A DNA stretch of 64,000 nucleotides. It comes from Aliiroseovarius sp. F47248L (GTDB lineage: Bacteria; Pseudomonadota; Alphaproteobacteria; Rhodobacterales; Rhodobacteraceae). The notes beneath the pieces were generated by a model. It saw nothing but the letters and a program-made list of their open reading frames with translations, searched no databases and was not told the origin of the DNA. Position numbers and translations under genes: made by a program. Location: the NCBI RefSeq assembly GCF_023016085.1, contig NZ_JALKBF010000001.1:868001-932000 (forward strand), given 5' to 3'. Positions 1-7,998 of this stretch are shown piece by piece; position 1 is the first letter of the stretch, and every line of letters starts with the position of its first letter.

Positions 1-412
1 GTTCGGGTGCGCGCAGACGTTCGATCGCGTCGTGAAGAGCACCTTCGGGCAGCGGGTAGGGGACAAACTCTTCGGCACCCATTTTCAAAAGCTGGTGCAG
101 CGCAATCGGGCTGACCTCTTCTGCGATCACAATGACCTTGATGCCTTTTTCACCGGCGGCACGAATAACACCTGCCACCTTAGACAGATCGGCTTCGTCC
201 TGGTCGTCCATCGCAATCGCGACAAACTCCAATGCGTCGGCGTCTGGTTGAGCAAAAAATGCAAGCGCGTCTTCAAGCGACAGGTCGCCCCACGCCTCGC
301 CAAGTTCGGCTTCCATGTCTTCGATCAGAAGATCAAAGTTCTGCACGTCCCGTGCGATCGTGCAAGCTACGATCGGTTCGGGGTCAGCTTGTAGCGCAAC
401 ACTGCTACTCAT
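1..412 (-). CDS. tadZ: TadZ/CpaE-like pilus localisation protein, N-terminal part (cut by window edge)
   Basis: Open reading frame on the minus strand that begins with ATG at 412 and runs off the window start without a stop. A strong Shine-Dalgarno sequence (GGAGGG) lies about 9 bases upstream. The visible 137 residues begin MSSSVALQADPEPIVACTI and form a receiver-like alpha/beta domain ending in LLKMGADEFVPYPLPEGAL, typical of the TadZ/CpaE N-terminus. The expected MinD-like ATPase domain would lie outside the window. In Flp pilus systems this protein places the secretion machine at the pole. Its position downstream of flp, cpaB, rcpA and ompA on the same strand supports the call. Confidence 0.85.
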   Translation of the reverse strand, partial: MSSSVALQADPEPIVACTIARDVQNFDLLIEDMEAELGEAWGDLSLEDALAFFAQPDADALEFVAIAMDDQDEADLSKVAGVIRAAGEKGIKVIVIAEEVSPIALHQLLKMGAEEFVPYPLPEGALHDAIERLRAPE

Positions 413-782
413 CGTAAAATCCCTCCAGTTAGAGCCCGCTCCCAGGCATTCTGCCATCGGTCCATTGCCCACCAAGGCGTGCGCGAGTCGGAATTTGCAC
501 GCGGACTGCTCCCAATAGCTCAAAGAAGTGACAGTCAATCTGGGCAACATTGCGGCTTAAACCGCCAAATTATTCGTTCATTTGGGACGATCACGGGCGA
601 AACGGCGTATCTGTTTCCCAGAGAGGAACGGCAGAATGTTTCGCCTTTAACGGGATATCACGTCCCTATCCCGCAAAGAAACTTCATGAAATGAGTGTGT
701 TCACAGCGAGAGCTTGCCTGTGGTATTTGAGTTTCTCTGCCTGGAATGCGGCAAAAATGTGGCAAGTCGCGCAGGATCGCAT
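413..782. other. gene-free gap between tadZ and the ompA terminator
   Basis: About 370 bases with no convincing reading frame on either strand. It presumably holds the promoter and leader of tadZ, because a strong terminator (783-809) separates it from the upstream tad genes. I could not identify -35/-10 elements with confidence. Confidence 0.5.
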
Positions 783-809
783 AAAAAAGGCGCGAGCTTG
801 TCGCGCCTT
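783..809 (-). terminator. intrinsic terminator after the ompA-type tad gene
   Basis: Perfect 9-bp inverted repeat AAGGCGCGA / TCGCGCCTT with a 5-base loop. Read on the minus strand it is followed by a run of T (positions 788-783). It lies 16 bases beyond the ompA-like stop codon, so it ends the flp-cpaB-rcpA-ompA transcript before tadZ. Confidence 0.85.
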
Positions 810-824
810 CTCTGAATGTTTAGA

Positions 825-1502
825 TTAACCGCCTTCGCCGATTGATCCGGCGGTCCCGGCCGAGATGATGGGCAGGGGCACGGCGCTGCCGACATATTCG
901 CGATAAACGACATGCGCGTATTTGCCGTCCAGAACCGTGGGCTTGCGACCACCCACAAAGCCCGTGACTTCCGTCACCGTACGGCGGTTGCGCATTTCAG
1001 GCGCGCGCGTCACGACCAGCGGGCGGGTTTCGCCGTAGCTGACAACAGCCTCAAGCCGCGAGCGGCTGATCCCGCTGGCAACAAGATAATTAACCACAGC
1101 ATGGGCGCGGCGCAGGCCAAGTCGTTGGTTGTATGCGTTCGAGCCAACCAGATCGGTGTGACCATAGACGCGGAAGCGCAGTTCGGGGAACTGGGCGATC
1201 CAATGGGCCTGCTGGCTAAGGATGGCGCGCGCTGTGTTGTCCAGCGTGGCGCTGTTGAAGGCAAAATTGACGGTGTCCTGCGATTCCTTGTTGAATCGGT
1301 TGGCCAGTGCTACGGCAGGGTTAATCTCGCCGTTTTGGACGCCTGTGTTATATGCGGTCGGTTGACCCAACCCGCCTTCATCCAGTTGGGCACCTGCTTC
1401 CACGAACCAGGATTTCGACGCTACATCCGCCCCCGAACATGCCGTCAGAATGGCAATAGCCGAGGTGGCTGCGAGCACTGGTTTGATACGTTCAATCGAC
1501 AT
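825..1502 (-). CDS. OmpA-family lipoprotein of the tad locus
   Basis: 225 residues. The N-terminus has a lipoprotein signal with lipobox LTAC (Cys22). The C-terminal half is an OmpA-type peptidoglycan-binding domain, with YGHTDLVGSNAYNQRLGLRR as the core motif. Such proteins are common between rcpA and tadZ in roseobacter tad loci and probably anchor the secretin to peptidoglycan. The start codon lies one base after the rcpA stop, so the two are probably translationally coupled. A terminator follows directly. The tail of about 55 residues after the OmpA domain is not recognisable. Confidence 0.85.
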   Translation of the reverse strand: MSIERIKPVLAATSAIAILTACSGADVASKSWFVEAGAQLDEGGLGQPTAYNTGVQNGEINPAVALANRFNKESQDTVNFAFNSATLDNTARAILSQQAHWIAQFPELRFRVYGHTDLVGSNAYNQRLGLRRAHAVVNYLVASGISRSRLEAVVSYGETRPLVVTRAPEMRNRRTVTEVTGFVGGRKPTVLDGKYAHVVYREYVGSAVPLPIISAGTAGSIGEGG

Positions 1503-1503
1503 C

Positions 1504-2919
1504 TCAGTCCTCCATCACATAGCCATAGGACCCGGAGAAGTCCTGTTGCGCCACTTCACCTGCCGCCCCGGATTTGGGTCGGTTCTTGGCGGTAGTATTG
1601 CCGAACAGGAACAGTTCCTGCTCGGACGGTGGGCGGATCCGGTCGGTCGGAACGGCCAGCGCCTCTCCGCGTGTCGGGGTGACAAGATGCGCGGTGACGA
1701 TGATAACCAGCTCTGATTGCGACCGTTGGTATTCGGTTGACCGGAAGAGTGCGCCCAGAACCGGGATGTCACCCAGCCACGGGACCGAACCGATATTGTC
1801 CTGGAAATCATCCTCGATCAGACCAGCGATGGCAAAGCTCTCTCCGTCCCGCATCTCGACCGTGGTTGAGGTTTCGCGGCGGCGGAAAGCGTTGATGCTG
1901 AAGCCGCCATTGTTATAGCTGACAGATTCATCCAGTCCCGATACAGCCGCATTCAGTTGCAGATTGATTACATCATCCGCCAGCACCGTGGGCGTGAAGG
2001 TCAGCTCGACACCGAAGGGCTTGTAGGTCACGGCGATCTCGTTGTCGCCGTTTGAGACGGGCAGGGGGTATTCGCCGCCCGCCAGGAATGAGGCTTCCTG
2101 ACCCGAGAGGGCAGTCAGGTTCGGCTCGGCCAAAGTGCGGACAACGCCTTTTGTTTCAAGAGCTTCCAGAAGGATGCCCACCTGCAAACCACCGACTCCG
2201 ACGCCGAATTTCATCGCACCATTAGCGCCCTCAACCGTTGTGGTCTGGGTTGTGTCAAGAAGGGATGCGCCTTGGCCGATGCCACGCGCTGTCGCAGCTT
2301 GGAAGCTGTCAGGGTTAAGCCCGCCCGATAGGGCAAGCGAGCTGGACAAGGATTTTCGAACCGAGCGGCCCATCTCGGCAAAGCGCACTTTCAACATGAC
2401 TTGCTGAGTGCCGCCGACGGTCATTAGATTCGATACCCGCTCGGGTGCGTAACGCTGAGCCAGATCAAGCGCGCGATCCAGTCGCTGGATCGAGCTGACC
2501 ATGCCTGACAGCACGATGCCGTCATTTGCGGTGCGTACTTCGATTTGTTCGCCGGGCAGGATCTGGCGCAGACGTTCCTTGAACTCTGCGATATCCGGCG
2601 CGACATGAACGTCAACATTGGTGATAAGTTTGCCATCGGCCCCAAGCAGGGTCAGCGTCGTGCGCCCTGGTGTCTTGCCCAGCACATAAATCGTGCGGTC
2701 CGACAGGGTCGAGATGTCCGCGATGCCGGGGTTGGCGATGGACAACTCGGCGAAGGGGACGTCGCTTTCGACGACCACGGCCCGGTTCATGGGAACTTTC
2801 AACGCGCCGGATGGTGCGCCGCTCATGACGCGCAGCGTTTCAGCGGAAGATGCCACTGGTACGCCGACCCCCAGCGTCAGACCCAATAGGGCTGCCTTAA
2901 TAAATCGATCAACTTTCAT
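1504..2919 (-). CDS. cpaC: Flp pilus outer-membrane secretin RcpA/CpaC
   Basis: 471 residues from ATG 2919, chosen over the in-frame ATG at 2967 because AGGCAGGA precedes it and the protein then begins with a signal peptide (MKVDRFIKAALLGLTLGVG). In order: a pilus N-domain (about residues 30-105), a BON-like domain (about 110-170) and a secretin domain. The secretin domain ends with the family hallmark VPWLGDIPVLGALFRS followed by ELVIIVTAHLV. It forms the outer-membrane ring through which the Flp pilus is extruded. It lies between cpaB and ompA, as in other tad loci. The stop is followed after one base by the ompA-like start. Confidence 0.93.
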   Translation of the reverse strand: MKVDRFIKAALLGLTLGVGVPVASSAETLRVMSGAPSGALKVPMNRAVVVESDVPFAELSIANPGIADISTLSDRTIYVLGKTPGRTTLTLLGADGKLITNVDVHVAPDIAEFKERLRQILPGEQIEVRTANDGIVLSGMVSSIQRLDRALDLAQRYAPERVSNLMTVGGTQQVMLKVRFAEMGRSVRKSLSSSLALSGGLNPDSFQAATARGIGQGASLLDTTQTTTVEGANGAMKFGVGVGGLQVGILLEALETKGVVRTLAEPNLTALSGQEASFLAGGEYPLPVSNGDNEIAVTYKPFGVELTFTPTVLADDVINLQLNAAVSGLDESVSYNNGGFSINAFRRRETSTTVEMRDGESFAIAGLIEDDFQDNIGSVPWLGDIPVLGALFRSTEYQRSQSELVIIVTAHLVTPTRGEALAVPTDRIRPPSEQELFLFGNTTAKNRPKSGAAGEVAQQDFSGSYGYVMED

Positions 2920-3084
2920 GTGATCCTGCCTCTCTGACCACGTGTGGATAGCGTGGGGATTACCCACTTGACTGCTCCGGGTCTTGCGCCCGATTTAATG
3001 GGTTTTTCACCCGATTGCGTGGCAGACTGCGTCAGAAATCGAAATAATGCAAGAATCAATACCTTGCTGGGTCGGCTTCATGTG

Positions 3085-3119
3085 GACATGTCGCAACAGT
3101 TCAACTGTCGCGACATGTC
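3085..3119. repeat. 35-base near-perfect palindrome between cpaB and rcpA
   Basis: Arms GACATGTCGCAACAGTT (3085-3101) and AACTGTCGCGACATGTC (3103-3119) pair over 17 bp around one central base with a single mismatch. It lies 17 bases after the cpaB stop on the minus strand. No T-run follows, so it is not a standard terminator. It could be an operator for a dimeric regulator or an mRNA hairpin that sets the cpaB/rcpA ratio. Confidence 0.8.
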
Positions 3120-3135
3120 ATATCGGACCGCGATG

Positions 3136-3972
3136 TCACTCAGGACAGGCGATTTGGGTCTCGATGATCTCGCCGCCGCGACGGGTGCGAACGGTGCAGA
3201 TCTCTTCTTGCACACCAACGATATCGCCCCTGATTTCGCTCTGTCCGACTTCTACCGATGAGGTAACGGTTTGGTCCTGGGTCCCCACAAGTGCAAGCGA
3301 CAAGCGCCCGCTGGACTGTGCTTGCGCAAGGGCCGCGACCTGCCGCGGGGTCACTTCAACCGTGACGGTACGGGCGATCGTCGGACCGGTGCGATCGGTA
3401 TCAGCGATCTGGTCGACGGCGATAATGTGAACATTGGCAAGGATCAGTTTGGTAACGGCTTGGCCTTCGCCCAGTTCATCCACACCACGCCCCGTCCAGT
3501 AAATGTCAATCCGGTCTTCAGGCCGCAGAAAGCCGGAAACGCCTGAACTGACATCAACGTTGATGGCAAAGGCACGCATCCCTGTCGCCAGACGCGAGGA
3601 CACACCGGCATCTGCGCCGGGCTTTGTTACCTTCACCTGAAGCAGGGCTTCGTCTTTTTCCATAGCACGCAGGACGGTGCGGAATTTCTTTTCGCCGTCT
3701 GGGAAAATATCTTCGATCTTTCCAAATGTGCCTTCGGGAATCGCGTTCTCAGGCCATTTGACGGCCCGGATGTCTTCAGTTGTCATTTGTTCGCCATAGC
3801 GCAATGGGCGGTTTACGACGAACACATCAACTGTCGGAACGATCGCAGCGCGCGCCGCACGTTCCGCATCAAGCTGGGCTTGGTATCCGCCGATATAGTC
3901 CTTGGCCATATAAACAGCGAACCCTGCCAGGCCGACGCCTATGATCAGAACCAGTCCGAAGAGCAAACGCAT
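3136..3972 (-). CDS. cpaB: Flp pilus assembly protein CpaB/RcpC
   Basis: 278 residues. One N-terminal membrane anchor (MRLLFGLVLIIGVGLAGFAVY, written in part) is followed by a SAF domain (about residues 48-115, with VFVVNRPLRYGEQMTTEDIR at its start) and the RcpC/CpaB domain. The last region has cysteines in EEICTVRTRRG and QIACPE. CpaB is thought to be a periplasmic partner or stabiliser of the secretin. It is first in the tad gene order after the pilins, 238 bases downstream of flp1, and a pilin terminator lies in that gap. Confidence 0.9.
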   Translation of the reverse strand: MRLLFGLVLIIGVGLAGFAVYMAKDYIGGYQAQLDAERAARAAIVPTVDVFVVNRPLRYGEQMTTEDIRAVKWPENAIPEGTFGKIEDIFPDGEKKFRTVLRAMEKDEALLQVKVTKPGADAGVSSRLATGMRAFAINVDVSSGVSGFLRPEDRIDIYWTGRGVDELGEGQAVTKLILANVHIIAVDQIADTDRTGPTIARTVTVEVTPRQVAALAQAQSSGRLSLALVGTQDQTVTSSVEVGQSEIRGDIVGVQEEICTVRTRRGGEIIETQIACPE

Positions 3973-4153
3973 TTAAGTTCCTTTCCCACTACAAGACGCC
4001 AGAGGCATCACACACCAACTCCCTCATCTACATGTCAACACGAATTGAGGCAATTTGAAGTATAAAGCGTGAATTTTGGGTGAACTTCACAGGAAACGTA
4101 AACAATTTCCAGTAACATTCATAAACTATTTAAATTTGCGCAGGATGCGCGAG

Positions 4154-4182
4154 AAAAAACCGCGCCGTGATGGCGCGGTTTT
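4154..4182 (-). terminator. intrinsic terminator after the flp pilin genes
   Basis: AAAACCGCGCC and GGCGCGGTTTT pair over 11 bp around loop GTGAT. On the minus strand the stem is followed by a T-rich stretch (4159-4154). It lies 28 bases past the flp1 stop. It would let the pilins be transcribed in excess over the downstream assembly genes. Confidence 0.85.
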
Positions 4183-4210
4183 GCTAACAGTCGGACAATC
4201 TGACGATTGC

Positions 4211-4402
4211 TTAGTAGCTCATGATCGACATGGCATCCAGCGAGGACGAAATCTTGTCTGCCAGCGACGTGGTGCCGCCCGATACCGAGGTCAGAACTGC
4301 GATGCCGAGGCCAACGATAGCTGCGGTCAGAACGACCCAGTCTACGGTTACAGCGCCGTCTTCGTCGGCTTGGAAAGTCTTGATCAGGTTATACAGTTTC
4401 AT
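4211..4402 (-). CDS. flp: Flp-type pilin (copy 1)
   Basis: 63 residues beginning MKLYNLIKTFQADEDGAVTV. The ATG at 4402 is preferred to the ATG two codons upstream (4408) because GGAG then sits 8 bases ahead, as in the second copy. The DEDG/AVTVDW region fits a prepilin cleavage site after Gly, with Asp at the +5 position where Glu is usual. The hydrophobic segment VVLTAAIVGLGIAVLTSV follows. The protein is identical to copy 2 except for the last residue (Tyr here, His there). It is the structural subunit of the tad pilus. Confidence 0.9.
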   Translation of the reverse strand: MKLYNLIKTFQADEDGAVTVDWVVLTAAIVGLGIAVLTSVSGGTTSLADKISSSLDAMSIMSY

Positions 4403-4429
4403 ATTCATTACTCCAGTTACTTGGTTAAA

Positions 4430-4621
4430 TTAGTGGCTCATGATCGACATGGCGTCCAGCGAGGACGAGATCTTGTCTGCCAGCGACGTGGTGCCGCCAG
4501 ATACCGAGGTCAGAACCGCGATGCCGAGGCCAACGATGGCTGCGGTCAGGACGACCCAGTCTACAGTTACAGCGCCGTCTTCGTCGGCTTGGAAAGTCTT
4601 GATCAGGTTATACAGTTTCAT
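4430..4621 (-). CDS. flp: Flp-type pilin (copy 2)
   Basis: 63 residues from ATG 4621; GGAG lies 8 bases upstream. The longer reading frame to 4702 has no ribosome-binding site and adds an unrelated basic stretch. The sequence equals copy 1 except for the final His. It carries the same Gly/Ala cleavage site and hydrophobic stalk. It is the promoter-proximal pilin; copy 1 follows 27 bases after its stop, so both are probably on one short transcript ended at 4154-4182. Confidence 0.9.
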   Translation of the reverse strand: MKLYNLIKTFQADEDGAVTVDWVVLTAAIVGLGIAVLTSVSGGTTSLADKISSSLDAMSIMSH

Positions 4622-4957
4622 TTGTTTCACTCCGAAAGGTGTTGTTTCGTTTCGTTCACCTTGGCGCCTGAACTTTTTGCCGTCCGCAGCGCTGCTTGGC
4701 ATGAAACCTAATTAGCCCTTTGATTGGGGCGAGAGTTGGGCAGGTTTCGTACCTTTTCTGGCTTAACGATTTTTTAATGGTTTGCGAAGTTAAGTTGTTG
4801 AAAATAATCAGTTTAAAAATGAATAAAAATCTTGTCTCTGTGATAATTCTGCGCGGATGCCCGCAAAACTCGTGGACAATATCAGGTAAATCTGGCCCTG
4901 ACAGGTGAAATCTGCAACAAACAATAAAACAATTCGAGGCAGAGCAGTGAACCGCAA
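4622..4957. other. divergent intergenic region between flp and the transglycosylase gene
   Basis: 336 bases, clearly AT-rich in 4740-4850 compared with the flanks. It must contain the flp promoter (minus) and probably the promoter of the transglycosylase gene (plus). No convincing gene is seen, and I could not pick promoter boxes with confidence. Confidence 0.5.
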
Positions 4958-5785
4958 ATGCGGCGCTTCGTGAACATAAGCATAGTCCTGACCCTTGCGA
5001 TGGGGGTTCAGGCGCAGGCGGACACCACGCCAGCGCCCTTTCCAGACTTTACCTTCAAGCGTGTTTCGGTCCCTCAAGCCGGAGTCAAACGCATCACCAT
5101 CCAGATTGATCCTGCCGCCCAAGCCGCGGCGCTTGCGCCCAAGACTCCGGCCCCTGATGTGGTCGAGGAGGTCGCGGCCGCTGTTCCGACGCCCCAGCCG
5201 ACCGAATGGGATTGGTTCTGGACGACCGTGTCGCCACGGTTGGACAAGGCGGGGCCTGCGAATGTGCGCACAGCCCTTGATCTGCTTGAAACGCAAGAGG
5301 GGATGACGCAACCGCGTCTGCAACATTTGCAATCCATTGCAAAGGCACACGGTGCTGACATCCTGAAGGCAACGATTGGCACCCCAGTGTCTCCTGCGCT
5401 TGTTCTGGCCCTGATATCTGTGGAAAGCGGCGGGCGCGTGGATGTAGAAAGCCACGCAGGCGCGCAGGGTCTGATGCAATTGATCCCGGATACTGCCGCC
5501 CGGTTTGGAGTTGAGGACAGCAACAACCCCTCTCAAAACATCAAGGGTGGCGTCGCCTACCTGAATTGGTTGATCAACCATTTCCATGGCGATCCAATAT
5601 TGGCCCTGGCCGGTTACAACGCGGGCGAGAATGCGGTGAAGGACAATGGGGGCGTGCCCCCCTATGCTGAAACCCGCGCTTATGTGCCTAAAGTTCTGGC
5701 TGCATGGAAAGTGGCGCGGGGGCTGTGCCTGACCCCGCCCGAACTGTTGTCTGACGGATGTGTATTTGCAGTGAATGGATTGTGA
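4958..5785 (+). CDS. secreted lytic transglycosylase (SLT family)
   Basis: 275 residues. A signal peptide (ISIVLTLAMGVQAQA) is followed by a Pro/Ala-rich linker to about residue 80 and an SLT goose-lysozyme-like domain from about residue 135. Catalytic Glu156 lies in ISVESGG. The other family motifs, GLMQLIPDTAARFGV, LALAGYNAGE and PPYAETRAYV, are present. It should cleave the MurNAc-GlcNAc bond in the periplasm, giving 1,6-anhydro ends. The gene lies between the pilus locus and the lipid-sugar genes, so a role in opening the wall for either is possible. Its stop overlaps the next reading frame. Confidence 0.9.
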   Translation: MRRFVNISIVLTLAMGVQAQADTTPAPFPDFTFKRVSVPQAGVKRITIQIDPAAQAAALAPKTPAPDVVEEVAAAVPTPQPTEWDWFWTTVSPRLDKAGPANVRTALDLLETQEGMTQPRLQHLQSIAKAHGADILKATIGTPVSPALVLALISVESGGRVDVESHAGAQGLMQLIPDTAARFGVEDSNNPSQNIKGGVAYLNWLINHFHGDPILALAGYNAGENAVKDNGGVPPYAETRAYVPKVLAAWKVARGLCLTPPELLSDGCVFAVNGL

Positions 5786-7235
5786 TGTGATGGCTGAAGA
5801 GTTGATCAAGAAACCGTTCGTGTTGGACGTGGACGGAACGTTTCTGCGTACGGATTTACTGTTCGAATGTTTCTGGGCAGGTCTTGGCCGTGATCCGATT
5901 CACACGTTGAAAACCAGCTTGGCCCATTTTCGTGATCCCGCACGCCTGAAAGCAGAACTGGCCCGAATTGCTGAGCTGCGCACCGATTTGCTGCCAGTTG
6001 AACCTGATGTGCTTGAGGTTGCCCGCGCCGCGCAGGCAGAAGGGCGCGAAGTCGTGCTGGCCTCGGCCTCGGATTACAGCGTGGTGGCGCAACTGGCGGC
6101 GGACCATGGCCTGTCAGACCAAATCTTTGCTTCGGATGGGCAAACCAATCTGAAAGGCGCATGCAAAGCCGAGGCGTTGGTGGCAGCGTATGGCGAAGGT
6201 GGGTTCCACTATGCGGGCAACGCCCCGGTGGACCGCGCGGTGTGGGATCATGCCGATGCCGCCCTTGTCGTGGGCGATCCTCGTTCCGCCAAGGCGTTGG
6301 AGGCGCAGGGCAAGCCCGTCACCCAGATCGAAGGTGGCTGGCGCATGAAAGATGTGCTGAAAAGCTTCCGCCCCCATCAATGGGTCAAGAACGTGCTGCT
6401 GTTCGTGCCGATGATTGCGGGCCATGCGTTTGACCTGAACACGCTTCTTCTGGCGATCCTCGGGGTGATCAGCTTTTCGGCGGCGGCGTCCTCGATCTAT
6501 CTGGTGAATGATCTTCTGGATCTTGAGGCTGACCGGCTCCACGTGAAAAAATGTGCCCGTCCCTTTGCCTCGGGCGCGGTGCCGATACAAGTGGGGATGA
6601 CGTGTTTCTTCGTGCTGGCCGCCATCGCGCTGGGCGTCGCGGCATATCTGGGCTTGGCCTTTTTTGGTGTGGTCAGCCTGTATATGGGGCTTTCGCTGGC
6701 CTATTCGCTGAAGCTGAAGCGGATGCGCTGGGTGGATATCGCGGTGTTGGCGTCGCTCTATACACTTCGGGTTGTGGCGGGCGCTGCGGCGACCGACATC
6801 CATGTGTCAGGATACCTTCTGGTGTTCATCTTCCCGGTCTTCCTGGCCCTTGGCTGTGTGAAGCGGCTGACCGAGCTGACCCTTGCAACATCGGACGAGC
6901 GGTTGCCGGGGCGCGGCTATGGTCGCCCGGACCGGCCCGACCTTTTGAATGTCGCGTCACTAGGCGTGGTTGCGTCCTTGGTCGCGTTCTTCCTCTATTC
7001 CTTCACCGAACAAGCCCTGTCGCTTTACAAAACGCAGTGGCTAATGTGGGTGGCAGGTTTGCCGCTGGCATGGTGGATGATCCGCATGGTGCGGCTGGGC
7101 TGGTATGGCAAGCAGGATTACGACCCCATCGTATTCGCAATGAAAGACAAACGGGGCATCGGGCTGATGCTGATGACCATCTCGATTATGTTCTATGCCG
7201 CCGGACTATGGCAGGAATGGTTTGGCGTCGGATGA
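5775..7235 (+). CDS. HAD phosphatase-UbiA prenyltransferase fusion, decaprenyl-phosphate phosphoribosyltransferase-like
   Basis: 486 residues. The N-terminal HAD domain (about 15-185) shows motif I DVDGT (Asp18, Asp20), motif II LASASD, a Lys in LKGACKAEA and motif IV GNAPVDRAV. The C-terminal UbiA domain (about 195-486) has several membrane helices, the Mg-binding motif NDLLDLEAD (245-253) and the YSLKLKRMRWVDI and LYTLRVVAG blocks typical of the Rv3806c/NoeC branch. That branch transfers 5-phosphoribose from PRPP to polyprenyl phosphate; the HAD domain could then remove the 5-phosphate. The gene converges on the DprE2/DprE1-like genes with 9 bases between stops. The alternative start at 5790 avoids overlap with the transglycosylase gene. 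Confidence 0.82.
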   Translation: MDCDVMAEELIKKPFVLDVDGTFLRTDLLFECFWAGLGRDPIHTLKTSLAHFRDPARLKAELARIAELRTDLLPVEPDVLEVARAAQAEGREVVLASASDYSVVAQLAADHGLSDQIFASDGQTNLKGACKAEALVAAYGEGGFHYAGNAPVDRAVWDHADAALVVGDPRSAKALEAQGKPVTQIEGGWRMKDVLKSFRPHQWVKNVLLFVPMIAGHAFDLNTLLLAILGVISFSAAASSIYLVNDLLDLEADRLHVKKCARPFASGAVPIQVGMTCFFVLAAIALGVAAYLGLAFFGVVSLYMGLSLAYSLKLKRMRWVDIAVLASLYTLRVVAGAAATDIHVSGYLLVFIFPVFLALGCVKRLTELTLATSDERLPGRGYGRPDRPDLLNVASLGVVASLVAFFLYSFTEQALSLYKTQWLMWVAGLPLAWWMIRMVRLGWYGKQDYDPIVFAMKDKRGIGLMLMTISIMFYAAGLWQEWFGVG

Positions 7236-7244
7236 CGCAGTTCG

Positions 7245-7994
7245 TCAGATCGACATCTTCTTGAAAATGAATTCAGGAATGCTGCGGATAATCAGCATGA
7301 TATAGCGCCAGAAGAATGGCGTGTAGATCACGTTGCGCTGCTTTTCGATCGCCTTCAGGATATCGGCGGCGACCTTCTGGGGGGAGGCGACAAGAAACAT
7401 CCCCTCGATCCCCCAGGTCATCGCGGTGTCCACGAAACCGGGCTTCACGGTCACCACATGGCCACCTGCACGGGTCAGGCGGTTGCGCAAGCCCGACAGA
7501 TAGGTCGCAAAACCTGCCTTGGCCGAGCCATAGACATAGTTGCCAATCCGTCCCCGATCGCCTGCAACCGAACAGACGCCGACTACTGTGCCCGCGCCTC
7601 GATCTTCGATGATTGGCGCCAGCATGGTCAGGAATGCCGCCGGGCCAGTATGGCTATCTTTCACAACGCCTTCGATGAGGGCAGGGTCTGCATCGATATC
7701 TTCTTGTGCGGGCATTGAACCCACGAACACCGCGGCGTTGATTACGCCATCTTCGGCTGCGGCACGATCAATGATGGGCTGAAATGTCGAGATATCGCGG
7801 GCGTCGAAATTCACCGCCTCAGCGGTCACACCGCGTGCAGACAGGTCTGTAGCGGATCGCTTCAGATCTTCCATATCGCGTCCTGCCAGAAGGACGCTGG
7901 CGCCCTGGTCAGCCACGGCCTGCGCAAAGGCGCGCGCCATGGACGAAGTTGCGCCAAGGATAATCCAACACTGGTTCTGTTTGGTCTTTGTCAT
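7245..7994 (-). CDS. SDR-family reductase, DprE2-like
   Basis: 249 residues. A Rossmann short-chain dehydrogenase with nucleotide motif GATSSMA near residue 14, an NAAV motif, Ser in VGVCSVAGDRG, the catalytic YGSAK and a hydrophobic C-terminus (FFWRYIMLIIRSIPEFIF). In the DPA pathway DprE2 reduces the 2-keto intermediate made by DprE1 to give polyprenyl-phosphoryl arabinose. The call rests mainly on the gene lying 4 bases downstream of the DprE1-like gene, the same pairing as in mycobacteria and in the Azorhizobium noe genes. The sequence alone would give only a generic SDR. Confidence 0.75.
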   Translation of the reverse strand: MTKTKQNQCWIILGATSSMARAFAQAVADQGASVLLAGRDMEDLKRSATDLSARGVTAEAVNFDARDISTFQPIIDRAAAEDGVINAAVFVGSMPAQEDIDADPALIEGVVKDSHTGPAAFLTMLAPIIEDRGAGTVVGVCSVAGDRGRIGNYVYGSAKAGFATYLSGLRNRLTRAGGHVVTVKPGFVDTAMTWGIEGMFLVASPQKVAADILKAIEKQRNVIYTPFFWRYIMLIIRSIPEFIFKKMSI

Positions 7995-7998
7995 GTTC

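Larger units (their letters stand above)
4211..4621 (-). repeat. flp: tandem duplication of the flp gene
   Basis: Two direct copies of about 190 bases separated by a short spacer. They differ at roughly ten positions, nearly all synonymous, so protein sequence has been conserved while the DNA drifted, or gene conversion is keeping them alike. Confidence 0.85.
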
